A stretch of DNA of 64,000 nt from PLOWO2-12-38-17 sp963709355 (GTDB lineage: Bacteria; Planctomycetota; Brocadiia; Brocadiales; Brocadiaceae). Numbering within the stretch: the first letter of the stretch is position 1; each line of letters opens with the position of its first letter. Shown here piece after piece: positions 24,788 to 33,793 of the stretch. The notes under the pieces are model-generated. The model was not told the DNA's origin and did no database searches. It worked only from the letters and a program-made list of their open reading frames with translations. Made by a program: the position numbers and the translations under genes. The DNA is taken from contig CAVPVY010000005.1 in assembly GCA_963709355.1 (NCBI GenBank), positions 2,790,001 through 2,854,000 of the forward strand, read 5' to 3'.

Positions 24788-25271
24788 ATGTTAAGGAGAT
24801 ATTACAAATCAGGGATTCTGTGTATTGTGGTATATGCTATTATCCTTATTACCTGTGGTAACACAAACCACACTTTGAAAGTTCATAATGTAAAAGATGG
24901 CAAGACAACGGAAGAAAAGAAGCGTACAAGGTTGCAAAGGATGAAGTCAAATGCTGGTATTACAACATCCAGGACATAGAAACTGATAGGCAACACGATC
25001 AATTAGTTGGAAGCCACTTTGATATGTATGTGATCGAAACACTACCTGAGATTAAAAAAAACATGCCCGTGTTTTGCGTGGAATATGCCCAGGACAAGGA
25101 CGGTTAAAAAATACACTAGTCTCGTATATAAAAACAAAGCGCCAAAATCTGGTTTCATTCCGTATTGTACCTGAAGGTCTTTGTCTCGTTTATCAAAAAC
25201 ACGTTATCCCTGAGGGTACAAACCGAAAGATTATTAAGGGTGATCCATTTGCTTCTATTTCAAAGGAATAG
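24788..25271 (+). pseudogene. Decayed lipoprotein gene resembling the TM1410/endo-polygalactosaminidase-like (GH114-related) family
   Basis: ATG 24788 encodes a lipoprotein-type signal (GILCIVVYAIILITCGN). After about 45 codons the readable protein moves to another frame: AYKVAKDEVKCWYYNIQD, HFDMYVIETL, KKNMPVFCVEYAQDKDG. It then shifts again to VKKYTSLVYKNKAPKSGFIPYCT, a stop, and RSLSRLS. W-x-Y-N-x-Q, yD-x-x-V-I-x-T, PVF-x-VEY and GF-x-PY-x-T-x-RSL are successive motifs of this extracellular glycosidase-like family. The middle of the usual TIM barrel is gone. Several shifts and stops make it a pseudogene. Confidence 0.5.
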
Positions 25272-25686
25272 AATCTATATCCTCTCTTGAAACGCCTCTC
25301 CATAGTCCTTTGATTTCTTCCGGTTCTGTTTTTTCAACCTTTGTTATCCTTTGGATTTTTATGTGATCCGGTTCTGGCGGCTTCCAAAGCATTGCCATAT
25401 AGTCGCCTACATTGCCCACTTTTTTTGGAGTAGCCAGGGTTATTTTTTCCTTTAAAAATCCATATGTAACCAGGACCTTTACAGCTTTTTCCTGTAGGTC
25501 AGTTCTGTCGTGCAGGAACAGATAGACGTCTTTCTGCAAATCTATTTCTGCCGCAGCGGCGCCTTGCCGCAATGCAAGTCCTAATAAGATTGAAATTGCA
25601 ACCATAATAATCCTCCCCCTTACTTTCGACATCCCACTTTTCATCATCTTCCTTTCAGTTCGAGCGGATTTCTTTTTATGTACCAT
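25255..25686 (-). CDS. Hypothetical secreted protein
   Basis: 143 residues. Basic N-region, then RIIMVAISILLGLALRQGAAAAE, a signal peptide with cleavage after an AAAA-like site. The mature part (about 100 residues) has an acidic-basic mix without cysteines: LQKDVYLFLHDRTDLQEKAV, LATPKKVGNVGDYMAMLW. Start at 25686 has AAAGGA upstream. An ATG pair 14 codons in, next to AAGGAAG, is an alternative. No family recognised. Runs tail-to-tail into the decayed gene at 24788-25271, overlapping it by 17 bp. Confidence 0.6.
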   Translation of the reverse strand: MVHKKKSARTERKMMKSGMSKVRGRIIMVAISILLGLALRQGAAAAEIDLQKDVYLFLHDRTDLQEKAVKVLVTYGFLKEKITLATPKKVGNVGDYMAMLWKPPEPDHIKIQRITKVEKTEPEEIKGLWRGVSREDIDSIPLK

Positions 25687-26055
25687 AGTTTTGTCCTTTC
25701 AATTTATTTTAGATTTTTTGTAATTATTCCCTAATAATTATTTCCCTTGGACTTGAACAGGATTGTTTTATTAATTGCTGTAGTTATACATTATTTTAGG
25801 TTTCGTAAAAAGAATTATCTCAATACTTCCTGCACAGGGCCAGAGGGACAGGCCTTCGTATTTCAATTACAGGATGCAGAAAAACCATATCAGGCTAAAA
25901 ATAGTGAAAGCAATAATTCACCACCGGGAGCACGGAGGATGCAGAAAAAATAGGGTAAAGCATGAGAATCTTTAAAATCTTGTACCACTCACACCCGCAC
26001 GTTCTGCAATCTTTATGACATCCGTGGTATGCTGTACTATTAAAATAAACAATAC
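25687..26055. other. Non-coding 369 bp
   Basis: A 68-codon frame starting with TTG at 25747 is present but has poor composition and ends in low-complexity CACCGGGAGCACGGAGGATGCAGAAAA-like sequence of the kind seen between genes. I see no supported gene here. Confidence 0.4.
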
Positions 26056-26100
26056 TTGACTAACCTGCAAGCTTGTTTTACCATAATTTTAAGGAGGTAG
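26056..26100 (+). promoter_or_regulatory. Sigma-70-like promoter and strong RBS for the Phd remnant
   Basis: TTGACT (26056-26061), a 17-base spacer, TACCAT (26079-26084), then AAGGAGGT at 26091-26098, eight bases before ATG 26107. A good match to the vegetative consensus and ideal spacing. It feeds the frameshifted Phd-like gene. Transcripts might run into the lipoprotein gene at 26308. Confidence 0.5.
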
Positions 26101-26106
26101 ATCAAT

Positions 26107-26172
26107 ATGTATACGATAAACATACATGAGGCAAAAAACACATCTATCCGCTATAATTAAGCGGGCAGAGAG
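26107..26172 (+). pseudogene. Frameshifted Phd/YefM-type antitoxin start
   Basis: ATG 26107 gives MYTINIHEAK, then NTSIRYN and a stop. Removing one A from the A-run in GCAAAAAACAC restores THLSAIIKRAERG, so the intended start is MYTINIHEAKTHLSAI followed by IKRAERG. That is the classic opening of Phd-family antitoxins (x-I-H-E-A-K-T-x-L-S-x-L-x-x-R-x-E-x-G-E). The rest decays within about 20 codons and no toxin gene follows. Confidence 0.5.
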
Positions 26173-26307
26173 GGGCAGATGAGTTATGGCAAAATTTGTA
26201 GAAGGTGTTGTTGTTCCTTCTCCGGTTGTGTTATATAGGTTTGCAACCTGAAAATAGGAACACTTGAAGTTGTTATTGGATCTGCGATTGAAATTATTCG
26301 AAATAAA

Positions 26308-27171
26308 ATGCAAAATTCAAATATATGGTTGAAAAAATATTTAATGCGCAGTTTCTTTCTGTGTGCAATTTTTGTATCTGGTTGTGCTACATATAAAGCA
26401 CAGATAATCCAGAAACCATCGTGGGAAGATACATCTGGCCTCTTGAGAAACGTACAGGGGGATGTAAAAAATCTCTCACGTCAACAAATTAAAGAAAGTT
26501 TAATTTCGAATAGTTCAAAAATTGCCACACTCCGCGCAAATATAGATATCACTCTTACCACTCCTGATGCAAAAGCACCTCTCCGTTGTAATGGATTGAT
26601 TTTATATCAGAATCCAAATCATTTACGTGCAATGGGTTCAAAATTCGCTACGACATTATTTGATATATATTCTGATGAGAGAAAATTTTATTTGTATATT
26701 CCTATTGAAAATAAGGTTTATACTGGGTACAGCAATGTCTTTCATAAAATAGAAATACTTGGTATAAATATTTTTCCAGGAGATATTGCGTATTTGTTCA
26801 ATCGTAGAGAGATTTTAGAAGGGTATGAACCAGTAATTGAGACCTGGCCTTTCTATTGGTTACTGCATTTAATGGAAGCAAAGGAGACGAATATCAGTCT
26901 CAAAAGTAATCTGTTAATTGACAGGGTTAATGCAGATATATTTCGATGCGAGATGTTTGAACCGGATGGCGCTGTACGTTTACAAATATTATTTACTAAT
27001 TATGTTTCTATGGCGGGGTGTAGATTACCTCAAAGGATTGACGTCCGTTGGCCTAAATATGATACGACTCTGAATATAATATTTTCTGATGTTATTTTAA
27101 ATAAAAAGTTAGATCCAAAAGTGTTCTCGTTTGCAAAGTCTGAAGGAGTGGAAGTAATAACTCTGGATTAA
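26308..27171 (+). CDS. Outer-membrane-type lipoprotein, LolA/DUF4292-like
   Basis: 287 residues. Signal MRSFFLCAIFVSGC with lipobox VSGC (an inner Met at 26344 would give a more usual n-region than 26308). The mature protein has ATLRANIDITLTTPDAKAPL, GLILYQNPNHLRAMGSKFATTLFDIYSDERKFYLYIPIENKVYTG-type beta strands, consistent with the LolA/LppX half-barrel that binds lipids or lipoproteins. Function is inferred from fold-level similarity only. It converges on rpiB with a 4-bp overlap. Confidence 0.7.
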   Translation: MQNSNIWLKKYLMRSFFLCAIFVSGCATYKAQIIQKPSWEDTSGLLRNVQGDVKNLSRQQIKESLISNSSKIATLRANIDITLTTPDAKAPLRCNGLILYQNPNHLRAMGSKFATTLFDIYSDERKFYLYIPIENKVYTGYSNVFHKIEILGINIFPGDIAYLFNRREILEGYEPVIETWPFYWLLHLMEAKETNISLKSNLLIDRVNADIFRCEMFEPDGAVRLQILFTNYVSMAGCRLPQRIDVRWPKYDTTLNIIFSDVILNKKLDPKVFSFAKSEGVEVITLD

Positions 27172-27632
27172 ATTCCTTCCCCGTTTTCAACGCCCGTAAT
27201 TTTCTCTACACGACGCGCATGTCTTCCACCTTCGAATGGAGTTTCAAGCCATAGCTTGACTTTTTGCTCGAGAATCTCTTCATTAACCACATCAGCTCCA
27301 ATACACAATATATTAGAATCATTATGCCTACGGCTCATTTCTACCGTATAAAGATTATGACATAACGCAGCACGAACACCCTTTACTTTATTAGCTACCA
27401 GAGACATACCAATTCCGGTACCGCAGATTAGAATTCCTCTATCGGACTCCCCTGATCCTACAGATCGGGCGGCTTTCAACCCGTAATCAGGGTAATCTAC
27501 CGATTCAGTACCTGTTGTCGTGCCAAAATCCTTAATCGTGTGTCCCATTTGGGTAAGCATGGATGCCACATGCTTCTTAAACGTAAAACCTCTATGGTCT
27601 GACGCTAATGCAATTTTCATATTTGGAACCAT
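27168..27632 (-). CDS. rpiB: Ribose 5-phosphate isomerase B
   Basis: 154 residues, or 150 if the in-frame ATG at 27620 (MKIALASDHRGF) is used; this second start matches the family better. Active-site features: SDHRGFTFKKHV, the catalytic Cys in GILICGTGIGMS, and MSRRHNDSNILCIG. It interconverts ribose 5-phosphate and ribulose 5-phosphate in the pentose pathway. The C-terminal FEGGRHARRVEKI is also standard. Convergent with the lipoprotein gene at 26308. Confidence 0.95.
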   Translation of the reverse strand: MVPNMKIALASDHRGFTFKKHVASMLTQMGHTIKDFGTTTGTESVDYPDYGLKAARSVGSGESDRGILICGTGIGMSLVANKVKGVRAALCHNLYTVEMSRRHNDSNILCIGADVVNEEILEQKVKLWLETPFEGGRHARRVEKITGVENGEGI

Positions 27633-27815
27633 GTAAACTTCGGATAATATACGTAATTTCTATAATAATTATAAGATGAAAAGCGATGATTATGCAAATC
27701 ATTTAGCAATAACTTGAATCTTAAAAAGATTATAGCTTGAAAGAAGATTTGTGTACACAAATCAAATCCGTAATCTCCAGAAGGTCTTTTAAAAACACGT
27801 ACAAAATTATACTAA

Positions 27816-28430
27816 CTATTTTGTATTGAGACAACTCAATATTGCAATTTCAGAAATAATACCCTGACGAATGATTTTTACTTTCCCATCGTCAGGTTTT
27901 ACCATCGTTGAAGGCGATTGAAATCTTGTTGAACCACCATCAAGAATTATATTAATATTTCCTCCAAGTTCTTTTAGTACCTGTTGTGCATTTACAGATG
28001 CCGGATGTCCTGAAACATTTGCGCTTGTGGTTGCAACAGGTATTTCTGCAGTACGAATTAAGTTTCTGGCTATTTCATTGTCTGGCAGTCGTATGCTGAT
28101 ATCAGTATCATCGTTTGTTGGGAAAATAATTGCCAGCGGTCCCGGCCAGAAAAAATCCATTAATTTTGTTGCTGTTCTGGAGATGCATTTAACATATTTC
28201 TTAACGTCTTCACGGTCAGCAACCATCAGCGTCAATTTCTTGTCTTCCGGTCTTCCCTTCACTTCGTAAATACGTTCAATTGCTTTTGCATCATTAAGGT
28301 GTGCGCCAAGGCCATAAACTGTTTCTGTTGGAAAAGCAACAAGTTCGCCTGTTTTTAAAGCGTGGGCTGCACGTTTTATATAATTCCAATAAAATTCTTC
28401 TTTACTTAAATTTAGCAAAAGCGTTTCCAT
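27816..28430 (-). CDS. L-threonylcarbamoyladenylate synthase (Sua5/YrdC/TsaC)
   Basis: 204 residues. YrdC fold with VAFPTETVYGLGAH, KGRPEDKKLTLMV, FWPGPLAIIFP, SIRLPDN and the PVATTSANVSGHPA loop. It makes threonylcarbamoyl-AMP for the universal t6A37 modification of ANN-decoding tRNAs. It lacks the extra C-terminal Sua5 domain, so it is the short TsaC-like form. It lies 183 bp upstream of rpiB on the same strand and is divergent from the S55 peptidase gene. Confidence 0.92.
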   Translation of the reverse strand: METLLLNLSKEEFYWNYIKRAAHALKTGELVAFPTETVYGLGAHLNDAKAIERIYEVKGRPEDKKLTLMVADREDVKKYVKCISRTATKLMDFFWPGPLAIIFPTNDDTDISIRLPDNEIARNLIRTAEIPVATTSANVSGHPASVNAQQVLKELGGNINIILDGGSTRFQSPSTMVKPDDGKVKIIRQGIISEIAILSCLNTK

Positions 28431-28521
28431 ATATTATAAAGTAATATTAAGTTCAAACCGATGATATTTCAACATCTTTTATACCTTGACAATAAATTGC
28501 AAGATTTGGTAGAGTTGCAAC

Positions 28522-30339
28522 ATGAAACAGAAAGCCCATCTATTACCTTATTTCCTCGCATTCTTTGCTATTTTAATTTTTATTACAAATTCATGTAAGT
28601 TGCCTCTTTTTGCTGCAGAAGACATAATGGATGTTAATGAAATCAAGCCGGGTATGACGGGATACGGTAAGACTGTCTTTCTAGGCGACAGGATTGATAT
28701 ATTTGATGTAGAGGTGCTGGGCATATTGAGGAACTGGGATGCAAAAAGCGACATGGTTCTAATTAAAATGTCGGGCAGCCCCCTTGAAAAAACGGGTATT
28801 ATTGCAGGTATGAGTGGCAGTCCAGTTTACATCAATAATCGTCTGATTGGCGCTGTTGCTTATGGATGGAGTTTTGCAAAAGAAGCAATTGCAGGTGTTA
28901 CGCCGATTAAAGAAATGAAAAACACATTACTGAATTTGCCTGTTCAAGATGAAAAAGATACATTAGCATCTGCAGGCTGGGAATTACAACCTTCTAAGGA
29001 TGACTGGATGGTAGCGGGTAAAAAGGACAATTCGTTTTGGTATCAAGAAACGCTTCAGACCGATTCTGGCTATCCACAGCTAACGCCTATATTAGCTCCA
29101 TTAATTATAACAGGTATTGATAATGGAGTAATACAGCAAATGCGGCCATTCTTTAATAAATACGGATTATATCCTGTACAGGGAGGAAGCTATATTTCTT
29201 CTTCTGGTATTAGTGAAAAAGGAAAACTTGTACCAGGCGCTGCAGTAGCAGTCATCTTGATTAAGGGTGACTTAAATGCCGCTGTTGTTGGTACGGTAAC
29301 TTACGTGGATGGAGACAATGTCCTTGCTTTTGGCCATCCATTTTTACAAACAGGTAATACTGATATCCCAATGGCAACGGCGTATGTTTATACAGTTCTT
29401 TCAAGTCAGTCTAGTTCTGTAAAAATGGCTTCTCCGATTGAATTAGCGGGCAGGATAAGTCAGGATAGAAAGTCAGGTATTGCCGGTATTATTGGTGAAT
29501 TTCCACGCATGGTGCCTTGCCATATTGAGGTTGAAGGGTCGCAACAATTAAAGTATGATTTTGAGATTATTGATAATAAACTTCTGACGCCTAGTCTTCT
29601 TCTGATGGCTGCACAAAGTGCAGTGTTATCCACAGAAAAAAGGTTAGGCGAGAAATCTGTAAACGTAAAACTGTCCTGTCAGATAGATAAATATGAAAAT
29701 CCAGTTGTTGTCGAGAATGTATTTTACGAATTTGATCAATCATTATTTTCACTTAATCATATTATACAACCCTTTGCGATGCTTACAAATAACCAATTCC
29801 AGAAGGTTTGTATAAATAAAATAGACTTAAAAATAAAGGTGCTTGACTTCCGGCGAACAGCGTACATTGAGGCTGTTAAAGTGGCTAAGAAACAGATTAA
29901 ACCCGGCGATGTATTACAGGTAGACGTACGGCTCAAACCTTTTACTGGAGAAAGCTTTTCTCAAACAGCATTCATACAAATACCGGAAGATACGCTTCCA
30001 GGCAGTACTTTGAATGTGACGGCGTGTGACGCTACATATGGTCAGGCATTAAATATGGGACGCTCTGCAGGAAAGTATTTACCGACAAACTTTGAACAGC
30101 TTATTAACTACGTTGAGAATATTGAACGTAATAATAATTTAATGATACGTGTGTTATTACCAAAAAGGGGAATTACTTTCAAAGGCGAAGGTTTCCCATC
30201 ATTACCCTCTTCAGTACTTGCCATAATGAGTTTTTCTAGTCAAAGTGGTGTGGGGCCTTTATTTGATGAGGTGATAACGCGCATTCCAACTCAATACGTC
30301 CTGAACGGGAATCAGAGTATCCCGGTACTGGTTAAATAA
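28522..30339 (+). CDS. Secreted SpoIVB-type peptidase S55 domain protein
   Basis: 605 residues. N-terminal hydrophobic signal (YFLAFFAILIFITNSC) precedes a PDZ-like entry IKPGMTGYGKTVFLGDRI. The S55 serine motif GMSGSPVYI is at 96-104, followed by AGVTPIKEM. A later segment holds LAFGHPFLQTGNTDIPM, with the candidate catalytic His, and GRISQDRKSGIAGIIGE. Order is Ser motif first, His later, the reverse of Bacillus SpoIVB. The C-terminal 220 residues are beta-rich. It acts outside the cytoplasmic membrane; substrate unknown. It forms a pair with the propeller gene 15 bp downstream. Confidence 0.85.
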   Translation: MKQKAHLLPYFLAFFAILIFITNSCKLPLFAAEDIMDVNEIKPGMTGYGKTVFLGDRIDIFDVEVLGILRNWDAKSDMVLIKMSGSPLEKTGIIAGMSGSPVYINNRLIGAVAYGWSFAKEAIAGVTPIKEMKNTLLNLPVQDEKDTLASAGWELQPSKDDWMVAGKKDNSFWYQETLQTDSGYPQLTPILAPLIITGIDNGVIQQMRPFFNKYGLYPVQGGSYISSSGISEKGKLVPGAAVAVILIKGDLNAAVVGTVTYVDGDNVLAFGHPFLQTGNTDIPMATAYVYTVLSSQSSSVKMASPIELAGRISQDRKSGIAGIIGEFPRMVPCHIEVEGSQQLKYDFEIIDNKLLTPSLLLMAAQSAVLSTEKRLGEKSVNVKLSCQIDKYENPVVVENVFYEFDQSLFSLNHIIQPFAMLTNNQFQKVCINKIDLKIKVLDFRRTAYIEAVKVAKKQIKPGDVLQVDVRLKPFTGESFSQTAFIQIPEDTLPGSTLNVTACDATYGQALNMGRSAGKYLPTNFEQLINYVENIERNNNLMIRVLLPKRGITFKGEGFPSLPSSVLAIMSFSSQSGVGPLFDEVITRIPTQYVLNGNQSIPVLVK

Positions 30340-30354
30340 AATAAAGGAAAAATC

Positions 30355-32583
30355 ATGAGGGGTATTACATTTTTAAAGATAGTTATATTTTTTTGCTTTG
30401 TAATATTAGTTTCATGCGCTTATGGTACAACGACTAATACATGGACTCAGTCCTCAGAATCCGATTTCACTAAAGGCACTACGCAAAATGTATCTACTTA
30501 CAGTACAGGTGAAGTCAGGCTTTCACAGAAGATGGAAATTATTACAGGAATAAGTAGTACATTTGTATGGACTATGACATCTGATTTAAAAGATCAGGTT
30601 TTTGTTGGCACAGGCGATCCTGGAACAGTTTACCTTATAAAAAGCAATTCAGAGGCAGTAGAGATTTTTAAAACACCGGAAATATATGTTCAGAGTGTTA
30701 CGACTGATAAATACGGTAATCTTTATGTAGGAACAGCGCCTAAGGGTATTATATATAAGATAAATACTAAAAATGAAGTTTCGGTATTTTGCGAGTTGCC
30801 CGCAATTTATATATGGGATATGGTTGTGGACAGTGATTCTAATCTTTTCGTTGCAACTGGGAATGGAGGGGTTCTGTATAAAATAACATCCAATGGCGTG
30901 CCTGCAATATTTTTTGATTCACCAGAAGCAAATCTGCTATGTTTATTACTTGACCAGTTTAACAATATTTATATAGGAACAGAGCCTGACGGTGTTATAT
31001 ATAAAGTAACACCAGCAGGACAGGCGTATGTGCTTTATGATGCAAGCGAAGGCGAAATTCATTGTCTTGCGATGGACTCTTCAGGCAATATTTATGCAGG
31101 AACAGCATCTGGTGTGCAGGCGCAGATTCTCACCGCCCCATCTGGACAACCTTTAACGCAAACAGGGGTTACAACGTCAATCTTCAAGGAAGAGAAGACG
31201 TGGGACTTAAACATACCTGAGGAATTATTGTTAGCACAACCTGCACCTCTTTATCAACCGAAAACATACACAAAAGACGCCGATACAGCGCAGAAAGTTA
31301 CAGGCATCCCGATGGTACCAAATTGTGTTTATAAAATTTTACAGGATGGTATTGTGCAAAAAATATTCGAAGTAAGTCAGGCGTTAATCCTTGGTATGTC
31401 TATAGACACACAGGATAATCTCTATGTTGTTACCGGTAATAAGTCGGGAGTATATAAAATAATCAAAGATAATATTTCAGGTAATCTAATAAATCCGGAG
31501 GAGACACAAGTTCTTTGTTGTCACAATACAATCAATGATGAATTGTACATTGGGACAGGCAATACAGGAAAGGTGTATAAAATATCTACATCTTATGAAA
31601 AAGAAGGTGTTTTTGTTTCTAGTGTATTGGATACAGCTACACAATCTGACTGGGGATGCATTTATTGGGAAGAGACGTTGCTGGAAGAGACGGAAATCAA
31701 ACTATTCACGCGTTCGGGAAATTGTGGAAAACCAGACAAAACATGGAATGACTGGTCTGTTCCTTATTTGTTATCCGGAGAAAAAATTATGAGTCCACCG
31801 GCGCGTTTTATACAATATAAGGCAATCTTACAGACAACAGACAGCGATAAAACGCCTGTTTTAGAGACGGTTTCAGTGACGTACGTTTCGAAAAATCAGC
31901 CTCCAAAGATTGTAAATTTTGCGGTAGAGAAAGAAACCTCTGGTACACCGCAAAAATTACCAGAAGCAAAAACAAATGGTAAGGCAGAATCAAAACCACA
32001 GACACCCACTAGTTTGAAACCGCATCATCAAATGGCGCAGAAGAGCATCCAGTGGGAAACGGAGGACACTAATAATGATTCGCTCCAGTTGACGATTCTT
32101 TATAAAGGTTTAGATGAAAAAATGTGGAAGATCATTGATAAAAATACACAAAAAAAGGGAAATTATACCTGGGATACGTTGCGGATTCCTGATGGGAAAT
32201 ATGAGGTTAAATTACTGGTTAGTGATATTCCTGATAATCCGCCGGAAATTGCCTTTAATGTTGAAAATGTCATACAGAACATATTGGTTGATAACTCAAG
32301 ACCTGTTATAGAATCGGTTAGCGCTGCAGCAGGAACAGATAATAAATTTATTATAACAGGTAGAATAAAAGATAAACATAGCAATGTTATAAAGGTTCAA
32401 TATACCATTGATGGGCAGGAATGGATATCGGCGTATCCTGTGGATGGGATTTTTGATAGTCTTGATGAATCATTTCAAATCACTACGAAATCACTCACAT
32501 CTGGCGATTATACAATTATTATCAATGCATTTGATACCGAAGGGAATGTCGGAATTGAAAAGGTGGTGTTTGAGATTAAGTGA
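30355..32583 (+). CDS. Secreted seven-bladed beta-propeller protein
   Basis: 742 residues. Signal peptide with FFCFVILVSCAYG (lipobox-like VSCA). Propeller motifs recur: FVGTGDPGTVYLI, YVGTAPKGIIYKI, FVATGNGGVLYKI, YIGTEPDGVIYKV, YAGTASG, YVVTGNKSGVYKI and YIGTGNTGKVYKI, which suits seven blades. A jelly-roll-like segment (WGCIYWEETLLEETEIKLFTRSG) and Ig-like C-terminal domains (about 530-740) follow. Binding or scaffold role inferred. Co-transcribed with the S55 peptidase, so it may be its partner or substrate-presenting protein. Confidence 0.82.
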   Translation: MRGITFLKIVIFFCFVILVSCAYGTTTNTWTQSSESDFTKGTTQNVSTYSTGEVRLSQKMEIITGISSTFVWTMTSDLKDQVFVGTGDPGTVYLIKSNSEAVEIFKTPEIYVQSVTTDKYGNLYVGTAPKGIIYKINTKNEVSVFCELPAIYIWDMVVDSDSNLFVATGNGGVLYKITSNGVPAIFFDSPEANLLCLLLDQFNNIYIGTEPDGVIYKVTPAGQAYVLYDASEGEIHCLAMDSSGNIYAGTASGVQAQILTAPSGQPLTQTGVTTSIFKEEKTWDLNIPEELLLAQPAPLYQPKTYTKDADTAQKVTGIPMVPNCVYKILQDGIVQKIFEVSQALILGMSIDTQDNLYVVTGNKSGVYKIIKDNISGNLINPEETQVLCCHNTINDELYIGTGNTGKVYKISTSYEKEGVFVSSVLDTATQSDWGCIYWEETLLEETEIKLFTRSGNCGKPDKTWNDWSVPYLLSGEKIMSPPARFIQYKAILQTTDSDKTPVLETVSVTYVSKNQPPKIVNFAVEKETSGTPQKLPEAKTNGKAESKPQTPTSLKPHHQMAQKSIQWETEDTNNDSLQLTILYKGLDEKMWKIIDKNTQKKGNYTWDTLRIPDGKYEVKLLVSDIPDNPPEIAFNVENVIQNILVDNSRPVIESVSAAAGTDNKFIITGRIKDKHSNVIKVQYTIDGQEWISAYPVDGIFDSLDESFQITTKSLTSGDYTIIINAFDTEGNVGIEKVVFEIK

Positions 32584-32857
32584 CAAAGTATGCGGAAAAC
32601 AATTTAGTTATTTGAATACTTTTAAATTAGCTTTGCTAAGAGCAGAATATTAATAGAAAAGGTTTACGAACATAATAATAGCTCCAAGGGAGAGGCATAT
32701 TTATAAAATGAGAATATCATTTGACAACCTGGGATAAAACGGATAAAAATTATAACGTATTCATGGGATTCTGAGATTTTCAGAATTTAATCAGGTACAT
32801 TTATTAAAAACCTATCAGGGTAAAGATCACAAATTAGTGTAAATTATTTAAAGGTAT

Positions 32858-32936
<79 letters not shown>

Positions 32937-33221
32937 GATTATATAGCTTTAATTTCTTATCGGAAATCAAATAAGTTTAAACGAACGCTTGCATCATAGT
33001 GACTACAAGTGTTTACATTGTCTATCATATCAAAATAAGTTAAAAATTTCTTCGTATAGATACACTTCTTTTGCTGGCGATAAAAAATGGAAGGTATTTT
33101 ATTGGTTTATTCTCTATCTTGATTGTTGCTATTACTGTTCAATCTTTGTAATCTACAAAATACTCTTTATATAACATTTCCAGGAGAGTTATTCTTAAAT
33201 TGATATATACGGAGCAAACAG

Positions 33222-33764
33222 TTGAATTATTTTCAGAATAAGAGCATAAGTTTTTGGTTGAGTATATCAGGTTTTGTGTGTCTTATTATGTTTAGTTCCA
33301 GTTGTACTCAATTACAGGTAAAAGATGGGGTCTTTTCGCCTTCACACAAGGAATATACTATAAATATACCTGGGAGAAACTGGACGCCCGTTAAGGTTGG
33401 TAAAGAGGATTTTGCCTTATGGAATAAACAATCCAATGCAATGATTGCCTTAATCACCAGTAACTTTGAAAATAAAAAGATTTCGCTGGAGATTTTAAAT
33501 AAGCAGCTTTTTATCGGAATGAAAAATAGGAAGATTATATTCAAAGAACCAATAAAGATTGATAACAAAGAGGCAATACATACTAGTATAACTTGCGAAA
33601 TGGATAATTGTAAATTTAAGATAGATTCTTATGTGGTTAAGGCAAAGAACAGGGTGTATGACCTTGTATACTGGTCGCCCTGCGATTCATTTGACCTGGC
33701 AATAGGTGATTTTGTGGATATGATAAAGTCTTTTAAATTTTCACAGTTAAACGAATCTATTTAA
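33222..33764 (+). CDS. Hypothetical lipoprotein
   Basis: 180 residues from a TTG start at 33222, supported by GGAG eight bases upstream. Signal FWLSISGFVCLIMFSSSC with lipobox SSSC. The mature part has an alternating beta pattern (EYTINIPGRNWTPVKVGKED, NAMIALITSNFENKKISLE) and ends VYDLVYWSP...FVDMIKSFKF, like PsbP/DUF-type single-domain lipoproteins. No specific family named. It converges with the LPS-kinase-like gene, 29 bp apart. Confidence 0.72.
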   Translation: MNYFQNKSISFWLSISGFVCLIMFSSSCTQLQVKDGVFSPSHKEYTINIPGRNWTPVKVGKEDFALWNKQSNAMIALITSNFENKKISLEILNKQLFIGMKNRKIIFKEPIKIDNKEAIHTSITCEMDNCKFKIDSYVVKAKNRVYDLVYWSPCDSFDLAIGDFVDMIKSFKFSQLNESI

Positions 33765-33793
33765 TAAGGGAATGGAATTTCATTATTGTGGTC

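Noticed and set aside
25747..25953. 68-codon ORF starting with TTG
   Set aside because: Ends in common intergenic low-complexity sequence and has no supporting features.
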